Positions 50,323 to 60,446 of a stretch of DNA of 64,000 nucleotides are shown here, one piece after another. The notes under the pieces were generated by a model, which saw only the letters and a program-made list of their open reading frames with translations, ran no database searches and was not told the origin of the DNA. This DNA is from an uncultured Bacteroidales bacterium (GTDB lineage: Bacteria; Bacteroidota; Bacteroidia; Bacteroidales; Muribaculaceae). The stretch covers positions 1-64,000 of the forward strand of contig CAMWHE010000007.1 in assembly GCA_947173955.1 (NCBI GenBank). The letters run 5' to 3'. The position numbers and the translations under genes were made by a program. The first letter of the stretch is position 1. Each line of letters starts with the position of its first letter.

Positions 50323-52887
50323 TTACAGCGCTACTTTGAAGGTTTTCAGGCGGCCGGCGTTGTCGCGGACGCGGATGATGGTCATTCCGCTGCTGCCGAG
50401 CCGCAGTGTAGCGGTCGTACCGTCGAGTGCGACAGTCCGGTCGACACGACGTCCGGTGATATCGTAGGCCTCGACCGAGGCGATACCGGCCCCTGAGGTG
50501 AGGGTAACGGTATGGTCGGCACGGTCGGTTACACAGGTAATGTCAGCAGCCGCTTCGACTTCATCTATACCTGACGGTTTGTCGGCAAATTTGAGTGGAA
50601 GGACGCCGGTCATCTGCACGAGTCCGCCCGGAGCCACATAAGCGAGAAGGACGTAATAGGTCTTTCCGGGGGTAACGGCAGGATAGCTTATCGTAACCTC
50701 AAAGGATGCCTTGCGATTGGTATCGTCGAGGAATACAGGCATCGAGGCTGTCTCGAGAATACCTACCTGATCGCCCGCAGTCTGCTCGCAGAGGCAGGCA
50801 TGAACGTTATAGGCGAAATAGCCGGATGGAATGCTGAGGTTGGCCGCCACTTTGATTTCGTTAGGATCGAGAACCACATAGTTTGATTCTTTGTCGATTT
50901 TAGCACCGGGAAGGCTCAGACCCGTCACATTGACTCTGGGCTGATCTGGAGGGGTAAGGACTTTTACTTCTTTACGGAAGTCGTCGAGATAGAAGTTGTA
51001 ATTCTCCTCATTGAAGAATGTGAAGACCAGAGGCACTTCGAGATATGGGTCGAAGAACTGCACGTACTGCTGGAAGTCGGTAACCCACTCGCGCACGACA
51101 GTAGTGTGTGCGGGGATATCCACAAATACGCTTTCGCCGAGCATGAGAATTCCCTCTTCATCGGCTATGACCGGCGCGAAGCCGCTGACACGGTCGATAT
51201 CGCCGGGATTTTCGACTGTGACTCTGACCTTGGTAAGGCATCCGTAATAGAGCGGAGACAGGAATTCACCCTTTATATTGAGTTTGGGCAATACATGATC
51301 GGCTACTGAATATTTACCGTCGGCGACTTTGACAGTGACATAGTTGGGCATTCCGTAGGAGGGCTTGACCGCGATCCATCCGGAGCCATCAGTCGGCTCG
51401 TCGATCTGGCTGCGGCTTACGACTGTACTTCCGGCCACCATCTTGTAGGTACCGTCGCTGAGACCGACTTCGTCAAGATTGATTTTGGCCGTACTGCCAA
51501 GATATACGCCATAGCCGGGCTCAAGCATGACGGCAGCGCCGGGGAGTTCCTGATAGATCGACTCGCCTGGAGTGTCGCCCTGCGGTTCAAACATGACTCC
51601 GAACTTGAAGTAGAGGGTTGCCGGGTTATAGTTGACCCATGCGGGATTGGATGTATTGGCAATAGAGAGCTGAACTACGCTGCCGGTCAGCTTGGCTGTC
51701 AGCTCGCCTTCCTGTGTGATAAACTCGGGCTGTTCCTCGACGGCCTGACCTTTGTTAGGTTGCAGACCGATAAGGGCATCCTGTGTGAAGTTATAGCCAC
51801 CGCCGCCACCGCCGCCTGTGCCGAGCGATCCGGGATTGAGGGCTTCGAGGGCAAAGTAGCCGTCGGACATGCCTGACCATCCCCAGTTGAAGTGGAAGAG
51901 GCCTTCGCCGTCATATCCGTCACAGACGAATGAGTGACCGCCGCCCATGACTGATCCTCCGCCATAGACTACGGGGCCGACATTCTTCAGGTTGTTGTAG
52001 ATCATCTCATTCCACTCAAGTGTGGAATAGTAGGTTCGGAGCGTATAGAGCGTGTTGGGGTCATAGTCGAAATATTTGACGAGACCGTTGCGTATATTAA
52101 GGGCGAGAGCTCCGGAGGCGTCAAGGCTGTACTGCATCTTGACAGCATATCCGCAGGCTTTCATCAGGTAGGCAACGGCATCGGCCTGTGTCTCGGAGTA
52201 ATTTCCGTCGATATAGGTATTGAGCATATTGCTCCAGTCGAATTCCTTCTGAGCGAAGTTCATGGTGACCTTCTTCTCAAGGCTCTCGATCGAATATGTG
52301 ATCTGTCCCTGTCCCTTTTTGGGATATTCGAAGTATTTCATGACCTGCGCGATAGCTGTCGCTACGCAGCCGGTCCATGTGCGGGATGTGCCGTCAAGCG
52401 GACACTGGTCATTGTAAGGAGCGACCTGGTCCCACTTGGTCTTGAGCATGGGTGCGATAGGCTCACGATTGCCCAGGACGGAAAGAGCGAGCTGGGAGCC
52501 GGCCGTCTGCGTGCCGTTCTGCCGGGCATATTCGATCTGGGCGGCATATTCAGAGAGCCACCATTCGAGCTGCGGAGGAATCCGGTCGGCTGAGAAGCTT
52601 CCGCTATCGGAATATCCGAGCAGCGGGAGAGCCTGATCGTCGGCGCTGAGCACGAGGAATCCGTCGTTATCCGTCTCAGAAAACACATAGACGGCTGCCT
52701 GACCGGACACGGTGCGGGCTACGTGCGCGGGAACCGGATTGATACGTTCGGCCTTCGTGGCTGACTTCGCCGAGACCTTACCGGCGGAAAGACGCCCGAG
52801 CGCCTCAGCGGGGGTAAGCTCGCGGGCCGAGGCCAACGGCGCCATGGCCACAGCGAGCAACAGTAGTCCGGATTGGAGTTTGTTCAT
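50323..52887 (-). CDS. Secreted C10 (streptopain-type) cysteine protease
   Basis: An 854-residue exported protease. Signal peptide MNKLQSGLLLLAVAMAPLASA; a prodomain to about residue 140 (VYVFSETDNDGFLVLSADD is the Spi-like inhibitory fold); then the C10 domain with nucleophile Cys174 (RTWTGCVATAIAQVM) and His318 (GGGHSFVCDGYD), and NWGWSG beyond. A Gly-rich linker (GTGGGGGGGYN) and Ig-like domains follow, ending in YDITGRRV and LKTFKVAL, a sorting-domain-like tail. C10 enzymes of Bacteroidetes, such as PrtT and interpain-like proteins, degrade host or competitor proteins. No own promoter is visible, so it may be read with the upstream surface protein. Confidence 0.9.
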   Translation of the reverse strand: MNKLQSGLLLLAVAMAPLASARELTPAEALGRLSAGKVSAKSATKAERINPVPAHVARTVSGQAAVYVFSETDNDGFLVLSADDQALPLLGYSDSGSFSADRIPPQLEWWLSEYAAQIEYARQNGTQTAGSQLALSVLGNREPIAPMLKTKWDQVAPYNDQCPLDGTSRTWTGCVATAIAQVMKYFEYPKKGQGQITYSIESLEKKVTMNFAQKEFDWSNMLNTYIDGNYSETQADAVAYLMKACGYAVKMQYSLDASGALALNIRNGLVKYFDYDPNTLYTLRTYYSTLEWNEMIYNNLKNVGPVVYGGGSVMGGGHSFVCDGYDGEGLFHFNWGWSGMSDGYFALEALNPGSLGTGGGGGGGYNFTQDALIGLQPNKGQAVEEQPEFITQEGELTAKLTGSVVQLSIANTSNPAWVNYNPATLYFKFGVMFEPQGDTPGESIYQELPGAAVMLEPGYGVYLGSTAKINLDEVGLSDGTYKMVAGSTVVSRSQIDEPTDGSGWIAVKPSYGMPNYVTVKVADGKYSVADHVLPKLNIKGEFLSPLYYGCLTKVRVTVENPGDIDRVSGFAPVIADEEGILMLGESVFVDIPAHTTVVREWVTDFQQYVQFFDPYLEVPLVFTFFNEENYNFYLDDFRKEVKVLTPPDQPRVNVTGLSLPGAKIDKESNYVVLDPNEIKVAANLSIPSGYFAYNVHACLCEQTAGDQVGILETASMPVFLDDTNRKASFEVTISYPAVTPGKTYYVLLAYVAPGGLVQMTGVLPLKFADKPSGIDEVEAAADITCVTDRADHTVTLTSGAGIASVEAYDITGRRVDRTVALDGTTATLRLGSSGMTIIRVRDNAGRLKTFKVAL

Positions 52888-52918
52888 AAGATTATCTGCG
52901 TTTTAATTGTTGATGATA

Positions 52919-52974
52919 AACCGGAAGAAAGGTGCGTCACGACAAATATGTCATGACTCACCTCCCTTTCGGTT
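52919..52974. repeat. Long imperfect inverted repeat upstream of the C10 gene
   Basis: The 25-base arm at 52919-52943 is complementary to 52950-52974 at most positions, with a 6-base AT loop. It lies between the stop of the 1618-residue gene and the C10 protease start. A weak terminator or an mRNA-stability structure separating the two genes is the likeliest role. Confidence 0.6.
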
Positions 52975-53006
52975 ATTAGTTGCCGGAATATCGCAACACT
53001 CCGGAT

Positions 53007-56000
53007 TTATTTCAGAACTGTTTTCACACCGTTGATGATGTAAAGACCTTTCTTGAGATTGTGAATTTCGGCTGCGGGAGTATTTTCGAGAACAAGTCGT
53101 CCATCTACGGTATAGACGGTTACATTGCCATTTTCATCGGCAAGGATGCTATCTATACCTGAGAACTGAGGATCGACATGATAGACGGCTTCAATCTCAG
53201 GCGAATTGTGAACTCCATCTAGGACGAATGTGCCTTCGCGGACACTCAGTGTATAGATACCTGCCGAGGTGGTCTTCACGAATGTGATGGCGAATGTCAC
53301 GCCCTTGGCATCGGCATCGGCCTTGGTAGCAGCTTCCACCTTCTCGATGGTTCCGGTCTCGTAGTAAGAATAACTGTCAGAGCGGAGCGAAGCGCCATAC
53401 TCATTGAAGACTTCGCCGGACACGGCCTCGGGGAATGTCACATAGACTGTCTCGATGTCGGTAAGTTTATGATCGGCATCATTCTCTTCGGGAGTGACTG
53501 TAGCCTCGAAAGCCTTAGGAGCTGTCAGCTTCCATTCGGCCTCGATAGCGGGACTGGGTGTCGAACCGAGCTTGAACGCACCCTCGGCTATGCTGACTTT
53601 AAGAACGCCTTCCCTGCAGTATTCCGCATCGGTCACCATGAACATGAGCATATTCATCTCGACACCGGTCTCATAAGAAGTCGCAGGCACGGCAAGTCCG
53701 TCGAATGTGATGCTAACTTTCGAGAGATCGGGACGGGAGAGTGTGGCTGTCTCATCAAAGATGAAGGCGAAGTCATAGCCCCAGTCGTTGTAGATGATCA
53801 CGCCGCCGTCGGGAGTAACGATGTACTCGGAGCTTACCTGATGCTCGATTGTATATTCGGCATAGATGGCTACGCTGGGCTTACCGTCAATATTGAAGAC
53901 TCCTTCCTCGATGATAAGGTCGTAAGAGCCGACAGGAGGCTGCTGGACGCTTTCGGGAATAGTCAGGAGGAATGTCGGGACGGAAGCTGTGGCATCCTTG
54001 ACGCAGCTGATAGAGGGAGAAGCGTAAGAGTGATTGTTGGTCAGCAGTATGGATGTTGCCTCTCCCACGAGTTCTACATCAGTCGCGTGGGGGAATGCGA
54101 TAGCGACCTCAAATGATTCAAGAGTGCTTCCGGACTCGGGAGTGAGCACATAAGTGCTGCGGAATGTATAGTTTGCGGTAACTTTCTCGCTCGGCTTGCC
54201 ATCGATAGTGAATGCACCGGCAGGGAATGTCACGGTGTACTCGCCGTCGGCGGTAGGATTGCGGAAGGCAACGGTACGGCTGGCGCCTGTGCCGAGCACG
54301 TCGGTCGATGTCGCGCTGTATTCATCGCCTGTCAGAGTGACTGCGATATCGTTGTACTCGACCTCGGTAGCGCCGTTGAACTCGATGGTGATCTCCGAGA
54401 GATTGTCGACTACGCTGCCGGATGCGGGCGTGATGGTGTAAGCGGGAGTCTCAGCTCCGATAGTATATTCGGCTGTGATCTCGGTGTTGGTCTCGCCGTT
54501 GATGCTGAATGTACCGGCTGCGATGGTCATTGTCCAGGTCCCTTCGCCGGTGATGGGAGCGGGTTCTTCCTCGGCATCGACGGGGGTGACTGTCATCACA
54601 CGGAATTCGCTTTCGCTCATCCAGTCGTAGTTGACAATGGCCTCAACGGTCGTATCTCCATTGGTGAATGTGGCTTTCGGGAATTCCCATCCGCTGAAGT
54701 ATTCCTGAGCAGATATCTCGCTGAAAGAAACCTTAACTACCGATATTTCCTCCACCGTAGATCCGCTCTCGGGGTCAAGAGTGTATTTGTCACATATCGA
54801 TGCCATTTCGGGATCGACTGTCACGGTGCCGTTATATGCCTCAGACACATAGCCTCCCTTGACAACGATCATTTCCTCATCAGCCTCACTCCATACTTTC
54901 TGGACAAAAGCTCCTTCAGGAATTTCCACGGTATATGTACCGGCTGCTGTCACAGGTGCAGAGAGGATGATGGGGACGATGACATTGCCCTCCTCATCGG
55001 CATCGGGATCGCTAAGCTCGCCGAAGGTAGCCACTGTCTCCTCGCCATTCTTGACGGCAAGCTGAGGAAGCACTTCCTCATTATAGTCGAGCATGGCTTC
55101 AAAGGTAGGATCGATGCATGGAAGCGTCACTTTGATTGTTGACAGAGTCTTGACGGTGGTTCCGTCGGCAGGCCAAACCTGTATTTCGGCATACTTGACA
55201 CCGGCTTCGACAGTATATTCGGCCGTGATCTCGCCATTGGTCTCGCCATTATATTTGAATGCTCCGGCGGGAATTGTCATAGTCCATGTACCGGCCTCGG
55301 TGATGGGCATGAATGCATCATCATCAGCAGCATCGATGGGACGGATGGTCATCGCACGGTTCGGGCTTTCGGAGCTGTTGTCATAAGATATAGCAGCCTG
55401 AACAGTTGTCTCACCATTGGTAAAGGTCGCATTCGGGAATTCCCACACATCCAGATAGTCCTGCGCGGAAATTTCGGTGAATGTCAGTGTGACAACCTCG
55501 ATCTCCTCTACAGTAGATCCGCTTTCGGGGTCGAGCGTGTACTTTTCGCAGATGGATAACATTGCGGGATCGACTTTCACTGTACCGTCATAAGCTTTTG
55601 ACACGAAGCCTCCTTCTACAGGAACCATTGCATTGGCAGCATCACTCCAAGCCTTCTGAACGAAAGCGCCCTCGGGAATATCAATAGAGTAGGTGCCGGC
55701 CTCGGTAATTGTCTGCGAAAGGATGATAGGCACTATGACATTCTCTTCATCATCGGTAGTTGCATCACCAACCTCTCCAAAGGTAGCTACTACCTCGTCA
55801 CCTTTCTTGACTGCCAACTGCGGAAGCACATCTTCGTTATAGTCGAGCATACTTCCGAAGGTCGGATCGATGTTGGGAAGTGTCACCCTGATGATTGACA
55901 GAGTCTTGACAGTAGCTCCGTCGGCAGGCCAAACCTGTATTTCGGCATAATTCTTCTCAGCCGGAGCGACAGTGACGACGTTGTTGCGGGCGTTACCGGT

Positions 56001-57863
56001 AGCTTCAAATATAAATTCGCCGTTTTCATCAAGTTCGACAGTAGCGTTTTTGTAGGTCACTGTCATATTCTTACTTGCAGGCTTGACAATCATCTTCGTA
56101 CCGGAGATGACAGCCTGACCGTCGGGATCAGCCTCATGGCGCACGGGGCTATAGTAGAACTCAGCCTTGGCATCACCCTCAAGCACAAGAGATGCGCCCG
56201 ACATGGTGGGACGTGCTGTTGAGAGATAGACGCGGACGTCAGACTTGACACCCTCGGCTATACCATTGCTTTCAGAGGGAACACAGGGTGAGAAGGTAAA
56301 CTCCTTAGCGCCGCTGTTAGAATTGGTCTCGCCGGTCAGAGCCGCGCCGTCGAGATAGACTGCCGGACTCATCGAATCATCGCCGAATACGGAGACTAAT
56401 ACGGGAACATCATATTCAGGTTCAAACGACACATCCTTTGTGCCCTCTTCAAGGGTGAGATACAGTCCGGCGGGATTGCCCCAGCTGTCCATGACGGCCT
56501 GATTGGCGCTCCCGACTTTTCCGGAGTAGGTAGAGCCGGTAGTAGTGAGGGTGAATGTATAGGGTGCCTCAAGCTTTTTGACAATCATATAGAAAGTCGT
56601 GCCGTCGGAATCAGGGAAGATTGACGACGAAGCGCTATGCTGCTCAGGGGTGGCTGAGCCTATTGATGAATAGAGTTCGGCAATATAATAGCCGGCTTTA
56701 GGACGGAAGAAGAGTTTACCCACTTTTGCTGATACCGGGATAATGAATTTCTCGGCATTATCGGGCGTAAGTGTATAATCACCTATGGTATAAGACTCTG
56801 TAAGAGCCTCTCCATGAGGAATCTCAATAGCCTCGCCTCCATATGACAGGCAGAATTCCACGCCATCAATTCCGGAGATATAGCCGGTGAAGTCGATATC
56901 GGGATATACTTTGACGGTACCCTCGATTGCAAGTGTCACGGCTTCTTCATTGGGAAGAGTGAGTTCGAGACAGCTCTGCGCGGTATTGTATTTGTCAGTG
57001 ACATCTTCACCGTTGAATGTAAATTTGGTATAGTTGTAGTCGTCAGCTACGAGATTGATCTTCAGCTCACTGCCACCTTTCAGCACGACCGAATTATCGA
57101 CCATATCATTAGCTTCGATAAATTTACCGGTCGAGCGGTTATAGATATTATGCAGGCAGCCTTCCATGCCGTCGCCATACGCGATAGTAAAGTTACAGTC
57201 GACAGGCTCTTCTCCTTCATTTTCGAACACCTGGATGACAAGCTTGCTGCCGGGAGTAACATCGGCCGGATATTCTGCCCTGAAGAAGTTCTTTTCAATC
57301 GGCTCGTCATTGAGGGTCACACTGTAGGCAGAAGAAATGCCATCAAGAGAGATAGTAAGCTGACCGTCGATAGCAGGATTGAAAGCGTAGGCGTTGTCAC
57401 CATCCTTAAGCTCCAGTTCATGACCGGAGGCGAAAGTAGCTTTCAGATAGTCGAGACCGTTGACTACATCGATATCGAAAGTGTCATTACGTTCGATTTT
57501 GACACAGTTGATCTTAAAAGTCGCACCATCCAAGTTGTTACCATCAGAAACATAAACATTTAAGAACGGCTGCGCGCCCCAAGAGGTAGGCTTGAGGGTA
57601 TCGCCATTGCTTGCTGTCGCATCAACAAGGGCATATCCGTCAGCCGCATATACATATATACGGACGTATGAGTCGGTGGTCGTGTATACATACGAGGTCT
57701 GATCTTCACCAAGTTCCACGTATGGAGCAGTTGTGCCGCCGACCCTGAGCATTACTGACCCGGGGGTGTCCCACTCCAACGTCGTAGAAAGAGCGGATGC
57801 CCTGAAGCCCGTGAAGAGCAACATTGTCAGCAACAGACAAAAGGCATAAAGTTTTTTCATCAA
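53007..57863 (-). CDS. 1618-residue secreted Ig-like repeat protein with a 252-residue tandem duplication
   Basis: A very long exported protein. Signal peptide MMKKLYAFCLLLTMLLFTGFRASA. The first 630 residues are beta-rich. From about residue 639, Ig-like modules of about 90-125 residues follow, each opening with a [YT].[LI]TP.SGST.E-type strand and closing with G.[YW]T...P.GAF...G.....I.AEYT, like SbsA-type Ig domains. Residues 639-890 and 891 onward are near-identical copies of a 252-residue two-module unit. The last residues (VYTVDGRLV, GLYIINGVKTVLK) resemble a type IX sorting domain. It is probably an adhesin or surface scaffold. It lies 27 bp after the 733-residue gene. Confidence 0.85.
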   Translation of the reverse strand: MMKKLYAFCLLLTMLLFTGFRASALSTTLEWDTPGSVMLRVGGTTAPYVELGEDQTSYVYTTTDSYVRIYVYAADGYALVDATASNGDTLKPTSWGAQPFLNVYVSDGNNLDGATFKINCVKIERNDTFDIDVVNGLDYLKATFASGHELELKDGDNAYAFNPAIDGQLTISLDGISSAYSVTLNDEPIEKNFFRAEYPADVTPGSKLVIQVFENEGEEPVDCNFTIAYGDGMEGCLHNIYNRSTGKFIEANDMVDNSVVLKGGSELKINLVADDYNYTKFTFNGEDVTDKYNTAQSCLELTLPNEEAVTLAIEGTVKVYPDIDFTGYISGIDGVEFCLSYGGEAIEIPHGEALTESYTIGDYTLTPDNAEKFIIPVSAKVGKLFFRPKAGYYIAELYSSIGSATPEQHSASSSIFPDSDGTTFYMIVKKLEAPYTFTLTTTGSTYSGKVGSANQAVMDSWGNPAGLYLTLEEGTKDVSFEPEYDVPVLVSVFGDDSMSPAVYLDGAALTGETNSNSGAKEFTFSPCVPSESNGIAEGVKSDVRVYLSTARPTMSGASLVLEGDAKAEFYYSPVRHEADPDGQAVISGTKMIVKPASKNMTVTYKNATVELDENGEFIFEATGNARNNVVTVAPAEKNYAEIQVWPADGATVKTLSIIRVTLPNIDPTFGSMLDYNEDVLPQLAVKKGDEVVATFGEVGDATTDDEENVIVPIILSQTITEAGTYSIDIPEGAFVQKAWSDAANAMVPVEGGFVSKAYDGTVKVDPAMLSICEKYTLDPESGSTVEEIEVVTLTFTEISAQDYLDVWEFPNATFTNGETTVQAAISYDNSSESPNRAMTIRPIDAADDDAFMPITEAGTWTMTIPAGAFKYNGETNGEITAEYTVEAGVKYAEIQVWPADGTTVKTLSTIKVTLPCIDPTFEAMLDYNEEVLPQLAVKNGEETVATFGELSDPDADEEGNVIVPIILSAPVTAAGTYTVEIPEGAFVQKVWSEADEEMIVVKGGYVSEAYNGTVTVDPEMASICDKYTLDPESGSTVEEISVVKVSFSEISAQEYFSGWEFPKATFTNGDTTVEAIVNYDWMSESEFRVMTVTPVDAEEEPAPITGEGTWTMTIAAGTFSINGETNTEITAEYTIGAETPAYTITPASGSVVDNLSEITIEFNGATEVEYNDIAVTLTGDEYSATSTDVLGTGASRTVAFRNPTADGEYTVTFPAGAFTIDGKPSEKVTANYTFRSTYVLTPESGSTLESFEVAIAFPHATDVELVGEATSILLTNNHSYASPSISCVKDATASVPTFLLTIPESVQQPPVGSYDLIIEEGVFNIDGKPSVAIYAEYTIEHQVSSEYIVTPDGGVIIYNDWGYDFAFIFDETATLSRPDLSKVSITFDGLAVPATSYETGVEMNMLMFMVTDAEYCREGVLKVSIAEGAFKLGSTPSPAIEAEWKLTAPKAFEATVTPEENDADHKLTDIETVYVTFPEAVSGEVFNEYGASLRSDSYSYYETGTIEKVEAATKADADAKGVTFAITFVKTTSAGIYTLSVREGTFVLDGVHNSPEIEAVYHVDPQFSGIDSILADENGNVTVYTVDGRLVLENTPAAEIHNLKKGLYIINGVKTVLK
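54438..55949 (-). repeat. Tandem 756-bp duplication inside the Ig-like protein gene
   Basis: Copy 1 runs from 55949 to 55194 and copy 2 from 55193 to about 54438, a period of exactly 756 bp (252 codons). The junction segments around the coding of YAEIQVWPADG are nearly identical in DNA (about 35 bases with one or two changes), and protein differences are conservative, so the duplication is relatively recent. Confidence 0.85.
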
Positions 57864-57890
57864 AATTGATTTATAATAATGTGAATAATG

Positions 57891-60092
57891 TTATTTCTTA
57901 ACGAATTTATAGGGCTTGCCACCGGCAACGAGGATATAGACACCGTGGCCAAGAGTTCCTGCGTCAAGAGTACCTGTCGCAGAGGCTGCCACACGGCCGT
58001 CGAGCGTGTAGACGACGATATGACCATCAGCACATATTTTGCCTCCTTCGACAGTAAATCCGGGAGTATCTCCGATCACCTCCGAGATGCCGCCATTATT
58101 ATCTTCGCCGATCGGGAGAGCGTAGATATCAAGGGCGTATTTGGATGTCGTGTTGTCAAAATAGTAGACAAAAAGCCGACCCGGCTCGGTCTCTGTGGCA
58201 AATTCGGGCACAATCGAGGCGAGGACGCCATTCTGATTGTCGCCGAGCTGCAGGAGTGTCTTTCCTTCTGGATTTTCCTCTGTGACAGCCTCAGCTATCA
58301 TCAGCTCCTCGACCTTGAGATCGGTATCCTCTACACCACGCTTCACGAGGAACATATATGTCGGCACATCGGATACGGAATATGCGTGGGGCTGTATGGC
58401 TTCAGTGGACAGGAAGCTCTGAGCATAGGCCACACCTTTGCCCATGTTGACGAGATCGGTGTGATCATACTCGCCTTTGTTGGTAATATACATAAAGCGG
58501 AGGATATCGTTCTCATCTTCATCGACCAGCGGATAACGCAATTCAAACACATATTTATAAGTGTCTCCGTCGATGAAGCGAGCCACATTGGCTGTCAGAA
58601 GCTCCGGATCGGAGTCATCGTCATAGTAATAATCAGCCTCGATGGCCGTCACTTTCTTTGCTGAGTAAAGGTCAATGAAATTATAGATATAACCGTAGGA
58701 ATCCTTGCTGACAAACATCTGCTGAGGCTCAAAGCCCTTGAGATCGCCGAGCGAGATGGTGCCGTCGGCATAGATGAAGAGGGTATTCTTCAGCGAGCCG
58801 TCATTCTTGTAGGTAAAGTAAGAATTGGTGATACCGTCGGTCGACACCTGATAGTTGCCGCGTGTCACGATGAAGTCAGGAGCTGCAGCCGAAGCTCCGG
58901 GAGCATCGAATAGAATGTCACCGGTATACCGGAGATTGCCGATGCTGAAATATGAGAAGAGGCAGGTAGGATTGCCTGACGAGTCATTCATCGGGTCGCG
59001 TACGACAGGAATCTCCGTAGTCGAGAATTTGGTGAACGCCGACTCGGTAGCCTTGTAAAGGTCGATGACGAGGCTGTTGCCCTCACGTTGCGACATATCC
59101 TCGGAAATCGGGTCGTCATAGCGGTTATAGAACGGCTCCTTATAATATGATATTGAGTAGACTACCTCGTCGCCATTGCGCAGCGACATCATCGGGCCGA
59201 TATCTTCCTGATTGCCGGGAAGCTGGATTAGGGGGATCACCGTCTCATAAAGTACGCGCGGCCCCTTGTCGTCGAGAGCCTTGCCATAGATAGTGATGGA
59301 GGCTTTCTGAGCCAGAAGATAGCCCCAGAATGAATTGTCATCTTCATCGATTTCCGACTCATCATATACATCGGCCATTACCGAGATATAGTAGTTGTCG
59401 CTGCCGTCGGGCGAGACAGGCCCCTCGATAACGTCGCTGATAAGCTCGTTAAACGAAGTCACGGGTACATCATCGCCATCAGCATCTTTTTCGCCACCAA
59501 GCGCATAGACAAGCGAGCGATAGTTATTGCCACCCCCTTCGCGATTGACGGCCAGACCTACGATAAGCTCGACATTATCGTCAGTATTGAAGAAATTGCG
59601 TGTGGCGATAGGAGTGATCTCACACATCGGCACGCGCACCTCATTGTCGGCATAATCCATCTTGTCCTTGATAGTACCGATCAGCTTCATGTCAGAGTCA
59701 TAGATATTGAATGTCCATGACTGCAGGATGCGGTCGGTAAACCATACATTATCGTGCGGAGGGATCTCCTTATAGACAAAATCGCCCGTATAATACCAGA
59801 GCTCACCGTTGGGAGCATCGATATTACCGGTCTGGGTAGAAGGAGCTAACGATACAGCGGGCGCGGGGTTCTCTATAGCGGCAGCCTTCTGGCGCCCGTA
59901 GCGGCTCTCGACCATGTCGGTCAGCGCCGCTGCGCGCTGAGCCTGCTTATCAGAGAAAACCGACTTATTTTCAGACTGATAGCGAAATTTTGTAAGATCA
60001 AAATTATTCAGCCCGGCCGGAGCGGCACTTACAGCAAATACGCTCCCTACAGCCATGACAGCTGTGATAATAGATTGGTAAAAATTTTTCAT
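57891..60092 (-). CDS. 733-residue secreted protein with sorting-like C-terminus
   Basis: An exported protein of unknown function. Signal peptide MKNFYQSIITAVMAVGSVFAVSAAP. The body alternates strands with Asp/Gly/Tyr-rich turns (GNYQVSTDGITNSYFTYKNDGSLKN, ADYYYDDDSDPELLTANVARF), a pattern suggesting a beta-propeller or repeated beta-sheet surface protein. The C-terminus (GHIVVYTLDGRVA, GVYILVAGGKPYKFVKK) matches the type IX-like tails of the two downstream proteins. The ATG at 60092 follows a -7 element (60120-60127). First gene of the surface locus. Confidence 0.8.
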   Translation of the reverse strand: MKNFYQSIITAVMAVGSVFAVSAAPAGLNNFDLTKFRYQSENKSVFSDKQAQRAAALTDMVESRYGRQKAAAIENPAPAVSLAPSTQTGNIDAPNGELWYYTGDFVYKEIPPHDNVWFTDRILQSWTFNIYDSDMKLIGTIKDKMDYADNEVRVPMCEITPIATRNFFNTDDNVELIVGLAVNREGGGNNYRSLVYALGGEKDADGDDVPVTSFNELISDVIEGPVSPDGSDNYYISVMADVYDESEIDEDDNSFWGYLLAQKASITIYGKALDDKGPRVLYETVIPLIQLPGNQEDIGPMMSLRNGDEVVYSISYYKEPFYNRYDDPISEDMSQREGNSLVIDLYKATESAFTKFSTTEIPVVRDPMNDSSGNPTCLFSYFSIGNLRYTGDILFDAPGASAAAPDFIVTRGNYQVSTDGITNSYFTYKNDGSLKNTLFIYADGTISLGDLKGFEPQQMFVSKDSYGYIYNFIDLYSAKKVTAIEADYYYDDDSDPELLTANVARFIDGDTYKYVFELRYPLVDEDENDILRFMYITNKGEYDHTDLVNMGKGVAYAQSFLSTEAIQPHAYSVSDVPTYMFLVKRGVEDTDLKVEELMIAEAVTEENPEGKTLLQLGDNQNGVLASIVPEFATETEPGRLFVYYFDNTTSKYALDIYALPIGEDNNGGISEVIGDTPGFTVEGGKICADGHIVVYTLDGRVAASATGTLDAGTLGHGVYILVAGGKPYKFVKK

Positions 60093-60446
60093 ATGGATTA
60101 TGTAAGTGATAATTTTCGACAAAAATAATCATTTTTCTTCAATGAGATACAGATTTTTATAAAAATATGGCAACTTTGTAAGAAATATCACAAATTTTCA
60201 TTGAAAAATATTACCATCTGTTAATACCAGACACGGATACTGAGTCTCATTGACATTCATCCCCATATCTAAAATTAAGAATATTTAACACATCACAATA
60301 TCAAGATGCTGTCAATTCCACAAGCATCTTCACTTATCAGAGTCAAATAGATAATAAAAGTAGTTAAAGAGCCAGCGGATAGCGACTTTTAATCCCGGTG
60401 AGTTGTTATTAAAGTAGTATCATTTTCAACACAAAACACAAGCAAC
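60093..60446. other. AT-rich divergent intergenic region
   Basis: It holds the leftward -7 element (60120-60127), a 7-bp inverted repeat AAGATGC/GCATCTT (60303-60309 and 60324-60330) and another, TAAAAGT/ACTTTTA (60355-60361 and 60385-60391). No clear promoter for the lipocalin gene and no coding frame are visible. Confidence 0.55.
60120..60127 (-). promoter_or_regulatory. -7 element of the surface-protein locus
   Basis: Minus-strand TATTTTTG, 27 bp before the ATG at 60092. Confidence 0.65.
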
